In this document: positions 24,630-34,394 of the stretch, piece after piece
How the letters are laid out: each line of letters opens with the position of its first letter
How positions within the stretch are numbered: position 1 is the first letter of the stretch
From: Nostoc favosum CHAB5714
GTDB lineage: Bacteria > Cyanobacteriota > Cyanobacteriia > Cyanobacteriales > Nostocaceae
Assembly: GCF_020829495.1 (NCBI RefSeq)
Contig: NZ_JAIVFQ010000011.1
Span: 1-64,000, forward strand
DNA length: 64,000 nucleotides
Direction: 5' to 3'
Notes under the pieces: generated by a model
Seen by the model: the letters and a program-made list of their open reading frames with translations, nothing else
What the model was told of the DNA's origin: nothing
Database searches by the model: none
Position numbers and translations under genes: made by a program

Positions 24630-25286
24630 ATGGTAGAAACGTCGCCAACGCCCTTGGAACAATCCAATTGGCTGGAGTTTTCTACCTTGTCAGGGATTCC
24701 AGGGTTGGTTGCAGGTGTGGATGAAGTCGGGCGAGGCGCTCTATTTGGCCCTGTGGTAGCGGCAGCAGTGATCCTACCAGATCATGCTTTGCCAATACTG
24801 ATGGCAGCTAAAATCAAAGATAGTAAAAAGTTATCTAGTTCTCGTAGAACTCAGCTAGCACAGCAGATTTGTGGGCTGGCTATAGACTGGAAAATTGGGT
24901 TTGCTTCTACTGCCGAAATTGACAAGATAAATATTTTGCAAGCGACGCTGTTAGCAATGAAGCGGGCTGTGCTGAAGTTAAAGGTACAGCCTGCACTCTG
25001 CCTGGTTGATGGTAATCAGTCAATCAAAGACTTGCTATTGCCGCAACAAACCCTAATTAAGGGGGACGAGCGATCGCTCGCTATTGCCTCTGCTAGTATT
25101 GTTGCCAAGGTTTGGCGTGACGAACTGGTACTGCGTCTAGCATTAAAATACCCTATGTACAGCCTGGAGTGTAACAAGGGTTATGGTAGCCAGCGGCATT
25201 TGCTGGCTTTGCAACAATACGGGCCCTCGCCCCTACATCGTCAGTCTTTTCGTCCTTGCCAAATCAAAATAATTCGTAATTCGTAA
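24630..25286 (+). CDS. rnhB: Ribonuclease HII
   Basis: 218 residues. It removes single ribonucleotides and RNA primers from DNA. The motif GVDEVGRGALFGPVVAAAVIL supplies the first catalytic Asp and Glu; DSKKLSSSRR, LVDGN and the later IVAKVWRDELV complete the type 2 RNase H site. About 20 extra N-terminal residues precede the core. It is co-transcribed with rne (8-bp spacing). The last residues, IIRNS, and the stop codon are encoded by an ATTCGTA heptamer array, so the original C-terminus has been replaced or extended by repeat DNA. Confidence 0.95.
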   Translation: MVETSPTPLEQSNWLEFSTLSGIPGLVAGVDEVGRGALFGPVVAAAVILPDHALPILMAAKIKDSKKLSSSRRTQLAQQICGLAIDWKIGFASTAEIDKINILQATLLAMKRAVLKLKVQPALCLVDGNQSIKDLLLPQQTLIKGDERSLAIASASIVAKVWRDELVLRLALKYPMYSLECNKGYGSQRHLLALQQYGPSPLHRQSFRPCQIKIIRNS

Positions 25287-25325
25287 TGGGCTACGCCCCG
25301 CTACGCTAACGTAATTCGTAATTAG
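25268..25325. repeat. ATTCGTA heptamers overlapping the rnhB stop, with a GC-rich module
   Basis: ATTCGTA units run across the last codons of rnhB. Then come GGGCTACGCCCCGCTACGCTAACG and more ATTCGTA units. The same pattern is seen at 9437, 54216 and 55902. Confidence 0.85.
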
Positions 25326-25414
25326 AAACAGTTACATAAGCGGATTTAGACACCCGATGAAAACTTAGCCAACTATAGACGTAGATTCCGTATCCGCAGG
25401 AAAGGGGAATTCTA

Positions 25415-25455
25415 GCTGCAAATTACGAATTACGAACTACGAATTACGAATTAGT
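25415..25455. repeat. ATTACGA heptamer array
   Basis: Four to five ATTACGA/ACTACGA units just downstream of the convergent DUF1997 gene. Confidence 0.85.
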
Positions 25456-25462
25456 TAAATAA

Positions 25463-26050
25463 TTACTCAGCATTCAGGATTGGCAATTCAGTACTGTCAC
25501 CGTTAAGTCCTCTATCTTTGGTTTGTGATATCACCCAGTAGCGATAATCCGCCAGAAGTTGATTTAATAACCGTTGCTTGACCGATAACAGCACGCTTTT
25601 GAGCAAAGCATTGCCAGTAGCTTCTAAAATCGGCTTAGGAGTGAAGGAAAATGGCGGTGGCAAATCCACCAGCACTTCTAAATCAGCTTTTCCTTGCAGG
25701 CGAGTGCCAGTGCTTAACTCTTTGGGAGATAGATGCCCTTTTAAATTAAGAGCAAAGCGCTGGTTAATATACTCGAAGCCCAGGATTTCACAGCCTAGCG
25801 ATCGCAAATTAATTATTCCATTTGATTCTGCCCAAACTCTCATGTCTACAGTAGGTTGAATACTCAATGACATAAAAGTTAACGGACGCATTTTCAAGCG
25901 AAATACTTCCTCAGAAAGCTGCTCAATTCTACTGTTGTCAGCCAAAGCCTTAACTAGACGTTGAGGCTGGCGCAAGTAGTGCTGAATGGGAATAGGCTGC
26001 TCTGGAACAGCGATTTCAACCGATTGGGAGGCAGTAAACCGGGTAGCCAT
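25463..26050 (-). CDS. DUF1997 family protein
   Basis: 195 residues, soluble, with the fold pattern of the plant/cyanobacterial DUF1997 family: FRLKMRPLTFMSLSIQPTVDMRVW, then RFALNLKGHLSPKE, then ADLEVLVDLPPPFSFTPKPILEATGNALL. The alternating strands and a long C-terminal helix suggest a START/polyketide-cyclase-like lipid- or pigment-binding fold, which is inference. Function is not established for the family. The gene is monocistronic and convergent with rnhB, with repeats between them. Confidence 0.8.
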   Translation of the reverse strand: MATRFTASQSVEIAVPEQPIPIQHYLRQPQRLVKALADNSRIEQLSEEVFRLKMRPLTFMSLSIQPTVDMRVWAESNGIINLRSLGCEILGFEYINQRFALNLKGHLSPKELSTGTRLQGKADLEVLVDLPPPFSFTPKPILEATGNALLKSVLLSVKQRLLNQLLADYRYWVISQTKDRGLNGDSTELPILNAE

Positions 26051-26473
26051 GAGCGGATAAAAATATCTGTTTCTTAATTTTAATATTTTTTAATAAATTA
26101 AATCTGATTATTGAAAAGTTGAAAATTTATTAACCATAAAAATGATTGTTGCTTATCAGCTATACATCATTAGCAGAAAGTTGGTACGCTTATTACTATC
26201 TTTAGTTCAATAAATATAAATTAAAATTTCATTCTTGACATAAAATCTATAATATGCATTGTAATTAGGTGAGAAACGAATATAATTGTCCTTAAATTTT
26301 CAGAGGAATTTAGCAACAAAACTTTTCCTGGATACATATTTCGGTCTATTTGTTTAGTCCCTAAATTTGAGAGATAAGAGTGTTTTGTAAGAGTAGATGT
26401 TGGATACATTTGCCAAAACCAAAATATCATAATCTCTGTTTACGTATTAAACTCGCAACTCAAGGCTAAAGGT
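26051..26473. other. AT-rich divergent intergenic region
   Basis: 423 bp, strongly AT-rich, between the DUF1997 gene (-) and pheA (+). A 69-codon minus-strand frame at 26221-26430 has no conserved character. Promoters are expected here but none is clear. Confidence 0.4.
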
Positions 26474-27349
26474 ATGACTTTATTGATCGCACATTTAGGG
26501 CCTCCCGGCACTTATGCAGAACAAGCAGCTGTTTTTTATGTCAACTGGCTAACTAAAAGTACGGGATTTGAAGCTACCTTATCTCCCTATCCCACCATTT
26601 CCCAGTCACTGCACGCCGTTGCTGATGGTAAAGCCCACTTGGCTGTTGTGCCAGTGGAAAATTCTATTGAAGGGAGTGTCACTACAACACTGGATACACT
26701 ATGGCAGTTAGACAGTTTGCGAATTCAGTTGGCTTTGGTATTACCCATTGTCCATACGTTAATTTCTTGCGCGTCTAGCTTAGATAAAATTAAAACTGTT
26801 TACTCTCACCCACAAGCTTTGGCACAATGTCAGGGATGGTTAGAGCGGTTTCTGCCGACTGTACAGATTATTCCCAGCAATTCTACAACCGAAGCATTAC
26901 AGCGATTAGAGCAAGAGACAACAACGGCAGCGATCGCATCTAGTAGAGCAGCTCAACTCTACAACCTGCCCATACTTGCTAGTGGTATCAACGACTATCC
27001 AGAAAACTTTACTCGTTTTTGGGTAGTAAGTCAGGGTGAAGCGAACGCTGGATACCAAACATCAAAAGTGCCTACCAGTCACACATCACTGGCTTTCAGT
27101 ATGCCTGCTAACACACCCGGAGCATTACTCAAACCCTTGCAAATATTTGCTCAACTAGGAATTAACCTCAGCCGGATTGAATCTCGTCCGACGAAGCGAT
27201 CGCTAGGCGAATACTTGTTTTTCATGGATTTAGAAGCGGATGCCAAAGAAGCACAAATGCAATCTGCTTTAGCAGAATTAACTATCCACACAGAAATTTT
27301 AAAAATTCTTGGCGCTTACAATGTTTTGCCAATCAGCGCTGTTACTTGA
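26474..27349 (+). CDS. pheA: Prephenate dehydratase
   Basis: A 291-residue enzyme converting prephenate to phenylpyruvate in phenylalanine synthesis. The N-terminal catalytic domain begins LGPPGTYAEQAA and contains VPVENSIEGSV and the catalytic motif NFTRFWVV. The ACT domain from about 210 has the ESRPTKRSLGEYLFFMDLE motif that binds phenylalanine for feedback control. There is no chorismate mutase domain, unlike the E. coli P-protein. It stands alone and converges on a Lon-N gene, with a 50-bp perfect palindrome between them. Confidence 0.95.
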   Translation: MTLLIAHLGPPGTYAEQAAVFYVNWLTKSTGFEATLSPYPTISQSLHAVADGKAHLAVVPVENSIEGSVTTTLDTLWQLDSLRIQLALVLPIVHTLISCASSLDKIKTVYSHPQALAQCQGWLERFLPTVQIIPSNSTTEALQRLEQETTTAAIASSRAAQLYNLPILASGINDYPENFTRFWVVSQGEANAGYQTSKVPTSHTSLAFSMPANTPGALLKPLQIFAQLGINLSRIESRPTKRSLGEYLFFMDLEADAKEAQMQSALAELTIHTEILKILGAYNVLPISAVT

Positions 27350-27362
27350 GAAGTTAGGAGTC

Positions 27363-27412
27363 AAAAGTGAGGAGTACAGACGCGATTAATCGCGTCTGTA
27401 CTCCTCACTTTT
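27363..27412. terminator. 50-bp perfect palindrome between convergent genes (likely bidirectional terminator)
   Basis: Each 25-nt arm is the exact reverse complement of the other. The arms begin AAAAGTGAGGAGTACAGACG and meet at ATT|AAT, giving an A-run on one side and a T-run on the other. It contains a copy of the 20-bp palindrome (27378-27397) and overlaps the stop codon of the Lon-N gene. The shape fits a bidirectional intrinsic terminator. Confidence 0.75.
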
Positions 27413-28052
27413 CATTAAATGTATCTTTGAGAACAGCGCGAGCTGCCAAGTGATTCCGAGTAGAGGTTAAAATTTCCGCTTCCCGCTCTAGACGAGTTGC
27501 AGTATCTTGCATTTCTAGCAATAACTGCTGCTCTGCGGCGACACCATAAAGGTTACTGGCTACCCAATAAGATAACTCTGTTGGTAGGTCAGGCAAATCT
27601 TCTGGCAGTTCGATATTTTGTTCGGTTAATTTAGCTGATAGACGCACAACATCTCGCAGTAGTTGTTCTACTTCAGAAGACAAAGGTCGCAAATCTTTAG
27701 CCGGTGGTTGGTCTTCAATCCACTCAACTAAGCCAACGCGGTATGGCTTTTCACGAACATACTCTAATACCCGAAATCTTTGCTGCCCTAAAGTCAACAT
27801 CTCAATGCGATCATCTGGCAGCCGTTGGTGATGAACGATTTCCGCACAGCAACCAGTGTTTGCAATTGTACCTTTAACAGGATCGACCATCAAAACACCG
27901 AACCTGCGATCGCTCTCCAAAATCGTGTTCATCATGATTCGGTAGCGAAATTCAAAGATGTGCAGAGACAATGGTCTGGTAGGAAACAGCACTACTTCGG
28001 GTAACGGGAACAGAGGTAGTTCACGAACTGCAATTTTAGAAGATGATGTCAT
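27405..28052 (-). CDS. Lon N-terminal-domain protein
   Basis: 215 residues equivalent to the N-terminal substrate-binding (LAN) domain of Lon protease, without ATPase or protease domains. The start RELPLFPLPEVVLFPTRPLSLHIFEFRYRIMM is diagnostic, and a helical C-terminal part includes a conserved YWVASNL block. Such stand-alone proteins are common in cyanobacteria; a role in protein quality control is assumed, not shown. It lies downstream of rpsJ on the same strand but after a terminator, so it probably has its own promoter. Its last codons (NEK-stop) fall in a 50-bp palindrome. Confidence 0.85.
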   Translation of the reverse strand: MTSSSKIAVRELPLFPLPEVVLFPTRPLSLHIFEFRYRIMMNTILESDRRFGVLMVDPVKGTIANTGCCAEIVHHQRLPDDRIEMLTLGQQRFRVLEYVREKPYRVGLVEWIEDQPPAKDLRPLSSEVEQLLRDVVRLSAKLTEQNIELPEDLPDLPTELSYWVASNLYGVAAEQQLLLEMQDTATRLEREAEILTSTRNHLAARAVLKDTFNEK

Positions 28053-28148
28053 TGTTATCTTGGTATAAACTTAATCTTTAAAATTTCTTTTTCTCTGCTT
28101 TTCCCGTATTTTATCTACATTCTATCATTTGTTTCCTAGCTAAATAAA

Positions 28149-28175
28149 AGCCCTGAGACATATTTCTTCAGGGCT
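28149..28175 (-). terminator. Rho-independent terminator after rpsJ
   Basis: On the minus strand AGCCCTGA pairs with TCAGGGCT and is followed by TTTATTTA. It lies about 85 bp past the rpsJ stop and would close the str operon transcript. Confidence 0.75.
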
Positions 28176-28200
28176 ATGTAAAAATTTATACTAATTTCCT

Positions 28201-28257
28201 TTGTCCTTTGTCATTTGTCCTTTGCTAATGACTAATGACCAATGACTAATGACTAAA
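28201..28257. repeat. TCCTTTG and ACTAATG heptamer arrays
   Basis: TCCTTTG/TCATTTG units followed by ACTAATG/ACCAATG units, reaching the rpsJ stop codon. Confidence 0.85.
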
Positions 28258-28575
28258 TTAAAGTTTGACTTCGATATCTACACCCGATGGTAGATCCAAT
28301 TTCATCAGGGCATCAATAGTCTTAGAAGAGGGCTGGTAAATATCAATAATCCGGCGATGAGTACGGGTTTCAAAGTGTTCCCGTGAATCTTTATCTACGT
28401 GAGGCGATCGCAGCACACAATAGATCCGGCGTTTTGTTGGTAAAGGAATTGGGCCTACAGCTGTAGCATTGGTGCGGTTAGCTGTGTCTACAATCTTCTC
28501 GCAAGATGTGTCTAATAAGCGTCGGTCAAAAGCTTGTAAGCGAATTCTAATTTTCTGCTGCTGTAGAGTTGCCAT
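28258..28575 (-). CDS. rpsJ: 30S ribosomal protein S10
   Basis: 105 residues, the standard length. It is a component of the 30S head and, as NusE, a transcription antitermination factor. The motifs [14 protein letters not shown] and [35 protein letters not shown] are characteristic. It is the last gene of the str operon (rpsL-rpsG-fusA-tuf-rpsJ), the cyanobacterial arrangement. The 218-bp gap to tuf contains a strong stem-loop and a copy of the 20-bp palindrome, so rpsJ transcription may be partly uncoupled from tuf. Confidence 0.97.
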   Translation of the reverse strand: MATLQQQKIRIRLQAFDRRLLDTSCEKIVDTANRTNATAVGPIPLPTKRRIYCVLRSPHVDKDSREHFETRTHRRIIDIYQPSSKTIDALMKLDLPSGVDIEVKL

Positions 28576-28624
28576 CTTTAATTTTCCAGGTTCTGCGTAA
28601 TTAGGGGAATGGGGAATGAAGGAG

Positions 28625-28644
28625 AGACGCGATTAATCGCGTCT
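28625..28644. repeat. 20-bp palindrome copy in the tuf-rpsJ gap
   Basis: A perfect AGACGCGATTAATCGCGTCT followed by GTAC, flanked by GGGGAATG and GGGGAGT-type heptamer remnants. Confidence 0.95.
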
Positions 28645-28737
28645 GTACAAAAGTGGGGAGTGGGGGTTAAGGGAGACAAAATTGCTTGGCTTCTTCCTAC
28701 TCGCAACTCCCTACTCCCTTTAATTAAAAAGGAAGAG

Positions 28738-28775
28738 AAAGGAGCAGAGAGGCACTATACCATCTCTGCTCCTTT
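28738..28775 (-). terminator. Stem-loop after tuf
   Basis: AAAGGAGCAGAGA (28738-28750) pairs perfectly with TCTCTGCTCCTTT (28763-28775) around 12 nt, 19 bp past the tuf stop. On the minus strand it is followed by CTCTTCCTTTTT. It is probably a full or partial terminator within the operon. Confidence 0.7.
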
Positions 28776-28793
28776 GTTATGAGCGAAAAGGTG

Positions 28794-30023
28794 CTACTTG
28801 ATAATTTTGGAGACGACACCAGCACCGATGGTGCGGCCACCTTCGCGGATAGCGAAGCGCATTCCTTGTTCAATAGCGATCGCGTTGATCAATTCTACTG
28901 TCATCTTGATGCGATCGCCTGGCATTACCATTTCTACTTCTTTGCCTTCATCAGAAGTGTAGGCTTTGATGGTACCAGTTACATCAGTTGTCCGCACGTA
29001 GAACTGGGGACGGTAGCCAGCGAAAAATGGAGTCTTACGACCACCTTCTTTTTCTGTTAAGACATAAACCTCACCTTCAAATTCATTGTGAGGTTTAATC
29101 GAACCAGGTTTGGCGATGACCATACCCCGTTCAATATCAGCCTTCTGGATACCCCGGAGTAGTACGCCAGCGTTATCCCCAGCCATACCTTGGTCGAGAC
29201 TCTTCTTGAACATCTCAATACCAGTTACGGTAGTGGCGCGAGTATCTCTGATACCCACTAGTTCAACGTTATCGCCAACTTTGACTACACCCCGCTCAAT
29301 CCGACCGGTGGCGACAGTACCACGACCTGTAATTGAGAACACGTCTTCTACAGCCATCAGGAAGGGTTTATCAACATCCCGCTCAGGAGTGGGGATGTAA
29401 GAATCTACAGCATCCATCAGTTCATAGATTTTGTCTACCCACGGATTTTCACCGCGTTGGGTCTTAGGATTCTTGGTCATTGCTTCTAGAGCTTGCAGAC
29501 CAGAGCCTTTGATAATGGGGATATCATCGCCAGGGAAATCGTAGCTGCTTAACAGTTCTCTCAGTTCTAGTTCTACTAGTTCCAAGAGTTCTGGGTCATC
29601 CATCAAATCTTCTTTGTTCAAGAAGACAACCAGACTGGGAACGCCTACCTGTTTTGCCAACAGGATGTGTTCGCGGGTTTGGGGCATAGGCCCATCGGTA
29701 GCAGCAACTACCAGGATACCTCCGTCCATCTGGGCAGCACCGGTGATCATGTTCTTCACATAGTCAGCGTGTCCTGGACAGTCTACGTGAGCATAGTGCC
29801 GACTTGCAGTCTCATACTCTACGTGAGCGGTATTGATAGTAATACCCCGTGCCTTTTCTTCTGGGGCATTATCAATTTGGTCGTAGCCCTTAGCTACAGC
29901 CTGACCCATAGCTGCCAAGGTCATCGTGATGGCTGCTGTCAAGGTAGTTTTACCGTGGTCAACGTGGCCAACTGTACCGATATTAATGTGGGGTTTATTC
30001 CTTTCAAACTTTGCGCGTGCCAT
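28794..30023 (-). CDS. tuf: Translation elongation factor Tu
   Basis: 409 residues. This GTPase carries aminoacyl-tRNA to the ribosome. The P-loop GHVDHGKT is at 19-26, with DCPGHADY and NKEDLMDD as the other G motifs. The insertion between domains 1 and 2 ([21 protein letters not shown]) is the cyanobacterial/plastid type. It lies 23 bp after fusA with AAGGAAATGAGC as ribosome site, so it is co-transcribed. Only one tuf copy is visible in this window. Confidence 0.98.
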   Translation of the reverse strand: MARAKFERNKPHINIGTVGHVDHGKTTLTAAITMTLAAMGQAVAKGYDQIDNAPEEKARGITINTAHVEYETASRHYAHVDCPGHADYVKNMITGAAQMDGGILVVAATDGPMPQTREHILLAKQVGVPSLVVFLNKEDLMDDPELLELVELELRELLSSYDFPGDDIPIIKGSGLQALEAMTKNPKTQRGENPWVDKIYELMDAVDSYIPTPERDVDKPFLMAVEDVFSITGRGTVATGRIERGVVKVGDNVELVGIRDTRATTVTGIEMFKKSLDQGMAGDNAGVLLRGIQKADIERGMVIAKPGSIKPHNEFEGEVYVLTEKEGGRKTPFFAGYRPQFYVRTTDVTGTIKAYTSDEGKEVEMVMPGDRIKMTVELINAIAIEQGMRFAIREGGRTIGAGVVSKIIK

Positions 30024-30046
30024 GAATGCTCATTTCCTTATTTTAA

Positions 30047-32125
30047 CTAAGCGTTCCCTTTGCTTTTTGCAATGATAGTTTCAGCTACGCTGCGAGGCAC
30101 CTCTTCGTAGTGGCTGAACTCCATCGTGAAGGTACCCCGACCTTGCGTTTTTGACCGGATATCAGTGGCGTAGCCAAACATGCTCGCCAGTGGAACTTTG
30201 GATGTTACCTTAGCGAGTCCCTTTTCGGTGCTTTGGCTTTCAATCTGCCCTCGGCGGGTGTTGAGGTCGCCAATGACGTTCCCCATATAGTCTTCAGGAA
30301 CTTCAACTTCAACTTTCATCATAGGCTCTAAGATGACAGGTGAAGCTTTCAGCACAGCCTCTTTCATCGCCATTGAGCCAGCGATTTTGAAAGCCATTTC
30401 TGAAGAGTCTACATCGTGGTATGACCCATCAATTAGCGTCGCTTTAACGTCAATCAACGGATATCCAGCTAGAACACCAGATTCGCAGCTTTCTTTCATC
30501 CCTTGTTCTGCGGGGCCAACGTACTCTTTAGGTACTGTACCGCCAGCAATTTTGGAAACGAATTCAAAGCCACTACCGGGTTCTCCAGGCTCCAAATTGA
30601 TCACAACGTGACCGTATTGACCTTTACCACCACTTTGGCGGATGAATTTGCCCTCAACTTTGTTCACAGCTTTCCGAATTGTTTCTCGGTAAGCTACTTG
30701 TGGCGCACCTACATTCGCTTCCACCTTGAATTCTCGTAACATCCGGTCTACTAGAATTTCTAGGTGTAGCTCTCCCATTCCCGCGATCACGGTCTGGTTT
30801 GTTTCCGGATCGACGCGGACACGGAAGGTGGGGTCTTCTTCTGAGAGAGATTGCAGAGCCTTGGACAGCTTGTCCATATCGTTCTTGGTTTTGGGTTCAA
30901 CCGCCACCGAGATCACAGGCTCAGGAATGAATAGGGATTCCAGAATTACTGGCGATCCATCATCACAGAGCGTGTCACCTGTCAAGGTGTCTTTCAATCC
31001 CAGAGCTGCTCCTAAATCACCCGCTCGCAGTTCATCGACATCTTGCCGATCGTCTGCCTTCATTAGAACTAAGCGGGAAATCCGTTCTTTTTTATTCTTA
31101 CTAGCGTTGAGAACGTAGCTGCCCTTTTTCAGGACACCAGAATAAACGCGAACAAATGTCAGGCGACCGTAAGGGTCAGCCATAATCTTGAATGCCAGAG
31201 CCGCTAGGGGTTCGTTGTCATCAGCTTGCCGCTCAACAGTATCGCCATTGGGCAGTAAGCCTTGAATTGGCGGTACTTCACTTGGCGCTGGCAGGTAATC
31301 TACAACGGCATCCAGCATCAACTGCACGCCTTTGTTTTTGAATGCTGAACCGCAAAGTACTGGTACAATCGTCCCCGCAATTGTGCCTTTACGCAGGGCA
31401 GTCCGAATTTCCTGCTCTGTAAGTTCTTCGCCCTCGAAGTACTTAGTCATCAGAGCATCATCGGTTTCTGCTGCGGCTTCTATGAGCTTGGTGCGGAATT
31501 CGTCTACCTGCGCTTGCAATTCTTCCGGGATATCGGTTTCCTGGATATCGGTTCCTTGGTCATTGGCGTAAATATACGCACGTTGCCGTACTAGGTCAAC
31601 GATTCCTTGGAAGTCGTTTTCGCTACCAATTGGTAGTTGAATGGCGATCGCATTTGCCCGCAGGCGATCGCGGATTTGCTCGTGAACTTTATAAAAGTTC
31701 GCTCCGGTGCGATCCATCTTGTTGATAAAAGCTATCCGAGGAACTTTGTAGCGTTCTGCTTGCCGCCACACTGTCTCAGACTGCGGTTGCACGCCGCCCA
31801 CAGAACAAAATACTGCGATTACACCATCCAACACGCGCATGGAACGCTCAACTTCAATTGTGAAGTCTACGTGACCCGGAGTATCGATAATGTTAATTTG
31901 ATGATCTTTCCAACTGGTACTGATAGCAGCAGCAGTAATGGTAATTCCCCGTTCCCGCTCCTGCTCCATCCAGTCTGTGACGGCAGTTCCTTCATGAACT
32001 TCGCCAATTTTATGAATTATCCCAGAGTAAAATAATATTCTCTCTGTTGTTGTTGTTTTGCCCGCATCTATATGCGCCGCAATACCAATGTTGCGTACTT
32101 TCTCTAGCGGGATCGTGCGTGCCAC
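30047..32125 (-). CDS. fusA: Translation elongation factor G
   Basis: 692 residues. This GTPase drives translocation. It has the P-loop [15 protein letters not shown] near the N-terminus, [13 protein letters not shown], and the five-domain length of bacterial EF-G. It is the third gene of the str operon, 138 bp after rpsG and 23 bp before tuf. The AGGAGGTAGC just before the start is a strong ribosome site. Confidence 0.98.
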   Translation of the reverse strand: MARTIPLEKVRNIGIAAHIDAGKTTTTERILFYSGIIHKIGEVHEGTAVTDWMEQERERGITITAAAISTSWKDHQINIIDTPGHVDFTIEVERSMRVLDGVIAVFCSVGGVQPQSETVWRQAERYKVPRIAFINKMDRTGANFYKVHEQIRDRLRANAIAIQLPIGSENDFQGIVDLVRQRAYIYANDQGTDIQETDIPEELQAQVDEFRTKLIEAAAETDDALMTKYFEGEELTEQEIRTALRKGTIAGTIVPVLCGSAFKNKGVQLMLDAVVDYLPAPSEVPPIQGLLPNGDTVERQADDNEPLAALAFKIMADPYGRLTFVRVYSGVLKKGSYVLNASKNKKERISRLVLMKADDRQDVDELRAGDLGAALGLKDTLTGDTLCDDGSPVILESLFIPEPVISVAVEPKTKNDMDKLSKALQSLSEEDPTFRVRVDPETNQTVIAGMGELHLEILVDRMLREFKVEANVGAPQVAYRETIRKAVNKVEGKFIRQSGGKGQYGHVVINLEPGEPGSGFEFVSKIAGGTVPKEYVGPAEQGMKESCESGVLAGYPLIDVKATLIDGSYHDVDSSEMAFKIAGSMAMKEAVLKASPVILEPMMKVEVEVPEDYMGNVIGDLNTRRGQIESQSTEKGLAKVTSKVPLASMFGYATDIRSKTQGRGTFTMEFSHYEEVPRSVAETIIAKSKGNA

Positions 32126-32263
32126 AGCTACCTCCTATAGTTTTTGCCTCATGATATCTTGTATATTACTCTTTGTTAAGATTCTATACTTTTACGGAAA
32201 ACCGTCTTCTTTTTGTAAATCTACGATATACCGCTTCTGGAGGGCGATATATCGTTTTTCTAC

Positions 32264-32734
32264 TTAGTAACGATAGTGGGCGAATGCTTTGTTAGCTTCC
32301 GCCATCCGGTGCGTTTCTTCACGTTTCCGAATCGCATTGCCAGTTTCGTTGGCTGCATCCATTAATTCATTTGCCAGTTTGCTTGCCATTGTCCGGCCTG
32401 GTCTGGAGCGGGAATATTGCACTAACCAACGCAGTGCTAGGGTTGTACCGCGTTCTGTACGCACTTCCATTGGTACTTGGTAGGTTGCTCCACCAACTCG
32501 CCGAGCCTTTACTTCTACTAAAGGCGTGGCATTTCGCACTGCTCTTTCAAAGGTTTCCAAGGCACCAGCACCAGTGCGTTCTTCAATAGTTTTTAATGCA
32601 TCATAAACAATTCGTGCGGCAAGTGATTTCTTGCCATGACGCATGATCCGCCTGATAATCATGCTCACAAGGCGACTGTTATATACGGAGTCAGACGGAA
32701 CTGGGCGCCTTTGAATAACACCACGACGAGACAT
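32264..32734 (-). CDS. rpsG: 30S ribosomal protein S7
   Basis: 156 residues, the normal length. It nucleates the 30S head by binding the 3' domain of 16S rRNA. It begins [12 protein letters not shown] and contains the conserved blocks [19 protein letters not shown] and [12 protein letters not shown]. It is the second gene of the str operon, but separated from rpsL by an unusually long 550-bp gap. Confidence 0.97.
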   Translation of the reverse strand: MSRRGVIQRRPVPSDSVYNSRLVSMIIRRIMRHGKKSLAARIVYDALKTIEERTGAGALETFERAVRNATPLVEVKARRVGGATYQVPMEVRTERGTTLALRWLVQYSRSRPGRTMASKLANELMDAANETGNAIRKREETHRMAEANKAFAHYRY

Positions 32735-33284
32735 ACTTCACCTTTAATTCGGAATTGGCAACGAAATTATATGCTATCAGACACCGGAAACTAAAAGTTG
32801 TGGAACTCAACCCTCAGACTTTCTCAATTTTGTTTTCGACTGTTACAGCAATGCTGACTTATTGACTGCCAATTTTGGATTAGAGTTTTTGGTAGATGTT
32901 CCGACCACAAGGATTGGAAAAAATCAAAAGTCTGTAAGCCTCATCCCCTTGTGGGTTCGACCAATCCAAAATCGCAAATCGCTCGACTGAGCTTGGTCGA
33001 AGTCTAAAATCTAAAATTCATTGACTTGCTAGCTGCAACTAAATACTCAAGGCGACAACATTCTAAACCTTAATGTCCAGATTAGAATTCTGCTGTGGGT
33101 TACAGCGTTCTCCTCTGAACTTCTACACTTGCTCGCTTAGTGTAGATGTAGCTTGCTTGATTTTTTTAACAGACTTGAGCAGCTTTCATAACTACTCTTA
33201 GAACACAAACCCCGATCTTTTTTTGTCCTTGAGCGCTTCTAAGGTAGACGATTAATCGTGTTGGATGCGATTAATCGCCTAATC
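32735..33284. other. Unusually long gap between rpsL and rpsG
   Basis: 550 bp within what is normally a tight operon. It holds no ORF. At 33248-33281 lies a degenerate pair of GATTAATCG palindromes (GACGATTAATCGTG, then GCGATTAATCGCC), related to the 20-bp palindrome, just downstream of rpsL. Other text includes scattered repeat-like TCTAAAATCTAAAATTC. An internal promoter or RNA structure is possible. Confidence 0.5.
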
Positions 33285-33668
33285 CTATTTTTTCGCTTCT
33301 TTCGGACGCTTGGTTCCATACTTGGAACGGCCTTGTTTGCGGTCTTTGACTCCGGCTGTATCTAGGGTGCCACGGATAATGTGGTATCTCACGCCTGGTA
33401 GATCCTTAACCCGACCGCCACGAATCATCACAACTGAGTGTTCTTGTAAGTTGTGACCAATACCTGGAATATAAGCTGTGACTTCAAATCCAGAGGTAAG
33501 TCTGACTCTTGCTACTTTACGTAGAGCTGAGTTAGGCTTTTTTGGTGTGGTCGTGTATACTCTGGTACAAACTCCCCGACGTTGGGGGCATTGTTTCAGA
33601 GCCGGGGACTTGGTTTTCTGACGCGCTTGTTCGCGCTCGTTACGTATTAGCTGCTGTATTGTTGGCAT
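33285..33668 (-). CDS. rpsL: 30S ribosomal protein S12
   Basis: 127 residues. It belongs to the decoding centre of the 30S subunit. The conserved [18 protein letters not shown] contains the lysine that mutates in streptomycin resistance; here it is the wild-type [24 protein letters not shown] is also intact. It is the first gene of the str operon on the minus strand. A 550-bp gap follows before rpsG. Confidence 0.97.
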   Translation of the reverse strand: MPTIQQLIRNEREQARQKTKSPALKQCPQRRGVCTRVYTTTPKKPNSALRKVARVRLTSGFEVTAYIPGIGHNLQEHSVVMIRGGRVKDLPGVRYHIIRGTLDTAGVKDRKQGRSKYGTKRPKEAKK

Positions 33669-33815
33669 GAGTTACAGCGCGTAAAGCTGCTTATATGTCT
33701 AAGTTTTAACAAATCCTAATTATATCGTTTTTTAGGGGTTTATGTCAATTGTAATTTTTCCTTAATTACTTGGTCATTTTTGCTTTGTTATTGGCAAATG
33801 ATCGCTAATTAAGGA

Positions 33816-34145
33816 CTATTGACTAGTTGTGGAGAATGAATTACCACAGCCACAGGTTGCGATCGCCTGGGGGTTGTGGAAGCGAAAACCACCACCCATT
33901 AAGTCTTCTGAATAATCCACCCTCAAACCGTTGAGGTAATTTAAGCTGGCGGCATCTATGATTACTTGAATCTCATCCAAGTTGAAAACCTGGTCGCCAA
34001 TTTTTATTGCTTCATCGAAGGACATCTCATAAAAGAACCCGGAACAACCACCTGGTTTTACTGCCAATCGAAACAAGACATTTGGCTGCTGTTTGGACTT
34101 TATTCGCCCAATCTCACTCGCGGCTGCTTGACTCAGATGAATCAT
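33816..34145 (-). CDS. A-type iron-sulfur carrier protein (IscA/SufA family)
   Basis: 109 residues from the ATG at 34145; a TTG six codons earlier is also in frame. The three cluster ligands Cys34 (PGGCSGF), Cys98 and Cys100 (TCGCGNSF) match IscA/SufA/ErpA proteins, which carry Fe-S clusters to target apoproteins. The YLNGLRVDYSEDLMGGGFRFHNP block is conserved. It lies about 150 bp upstream of rpsL on the same strand. With BolA and the CGFS glutaredoxin it adds to the Fe-S trafficking set in this window. Which A-type subfamily it belongs to needs a phylogeny. Confidence 0.93.
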   Translation of the reverse strand: MIHLSQAAASEIGRIKSKQQPNVLFRLAVKPGGCSGFFYEMSFDEAIKIGDQVFNLDEIQVIIDAASLNYLNGLRVDYSEDLMGGGFRFHNPQAIATCGCGNSFSTTSQ

Positions 34146-34394
34146 GGAACTCGTTTTTTGCAATTGAATACCCCATCTTCATTTTACAGACAGATGGGTT
34201 GACTCTCGCTTCTTGAAAATTCCAAATTCCCAAAGGCAGGAGCGCGATCGCTATTACTACATTTATAACACTAATATGCTTCAGCCCCCACCTTAACTAG
34301 GTAGGGACTTCTGGGGTGCAGTGGTTCCCAAAGACGGTTTGCACAAAAACGTATTGAGTTTTGGGATTAGAGCTTTAATAGCGTTATTTTGGTT

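Noticed and set aside
26221-26430. 69-codon minus-strand frame before pheA
   Set aside because: AT-rich random-type sequence without coding signs.
28779-32267. Many plus-strand frames opposite tuf and fusA
   Set aside because: Antisense shadows of highly expressed, codon-biased genes.
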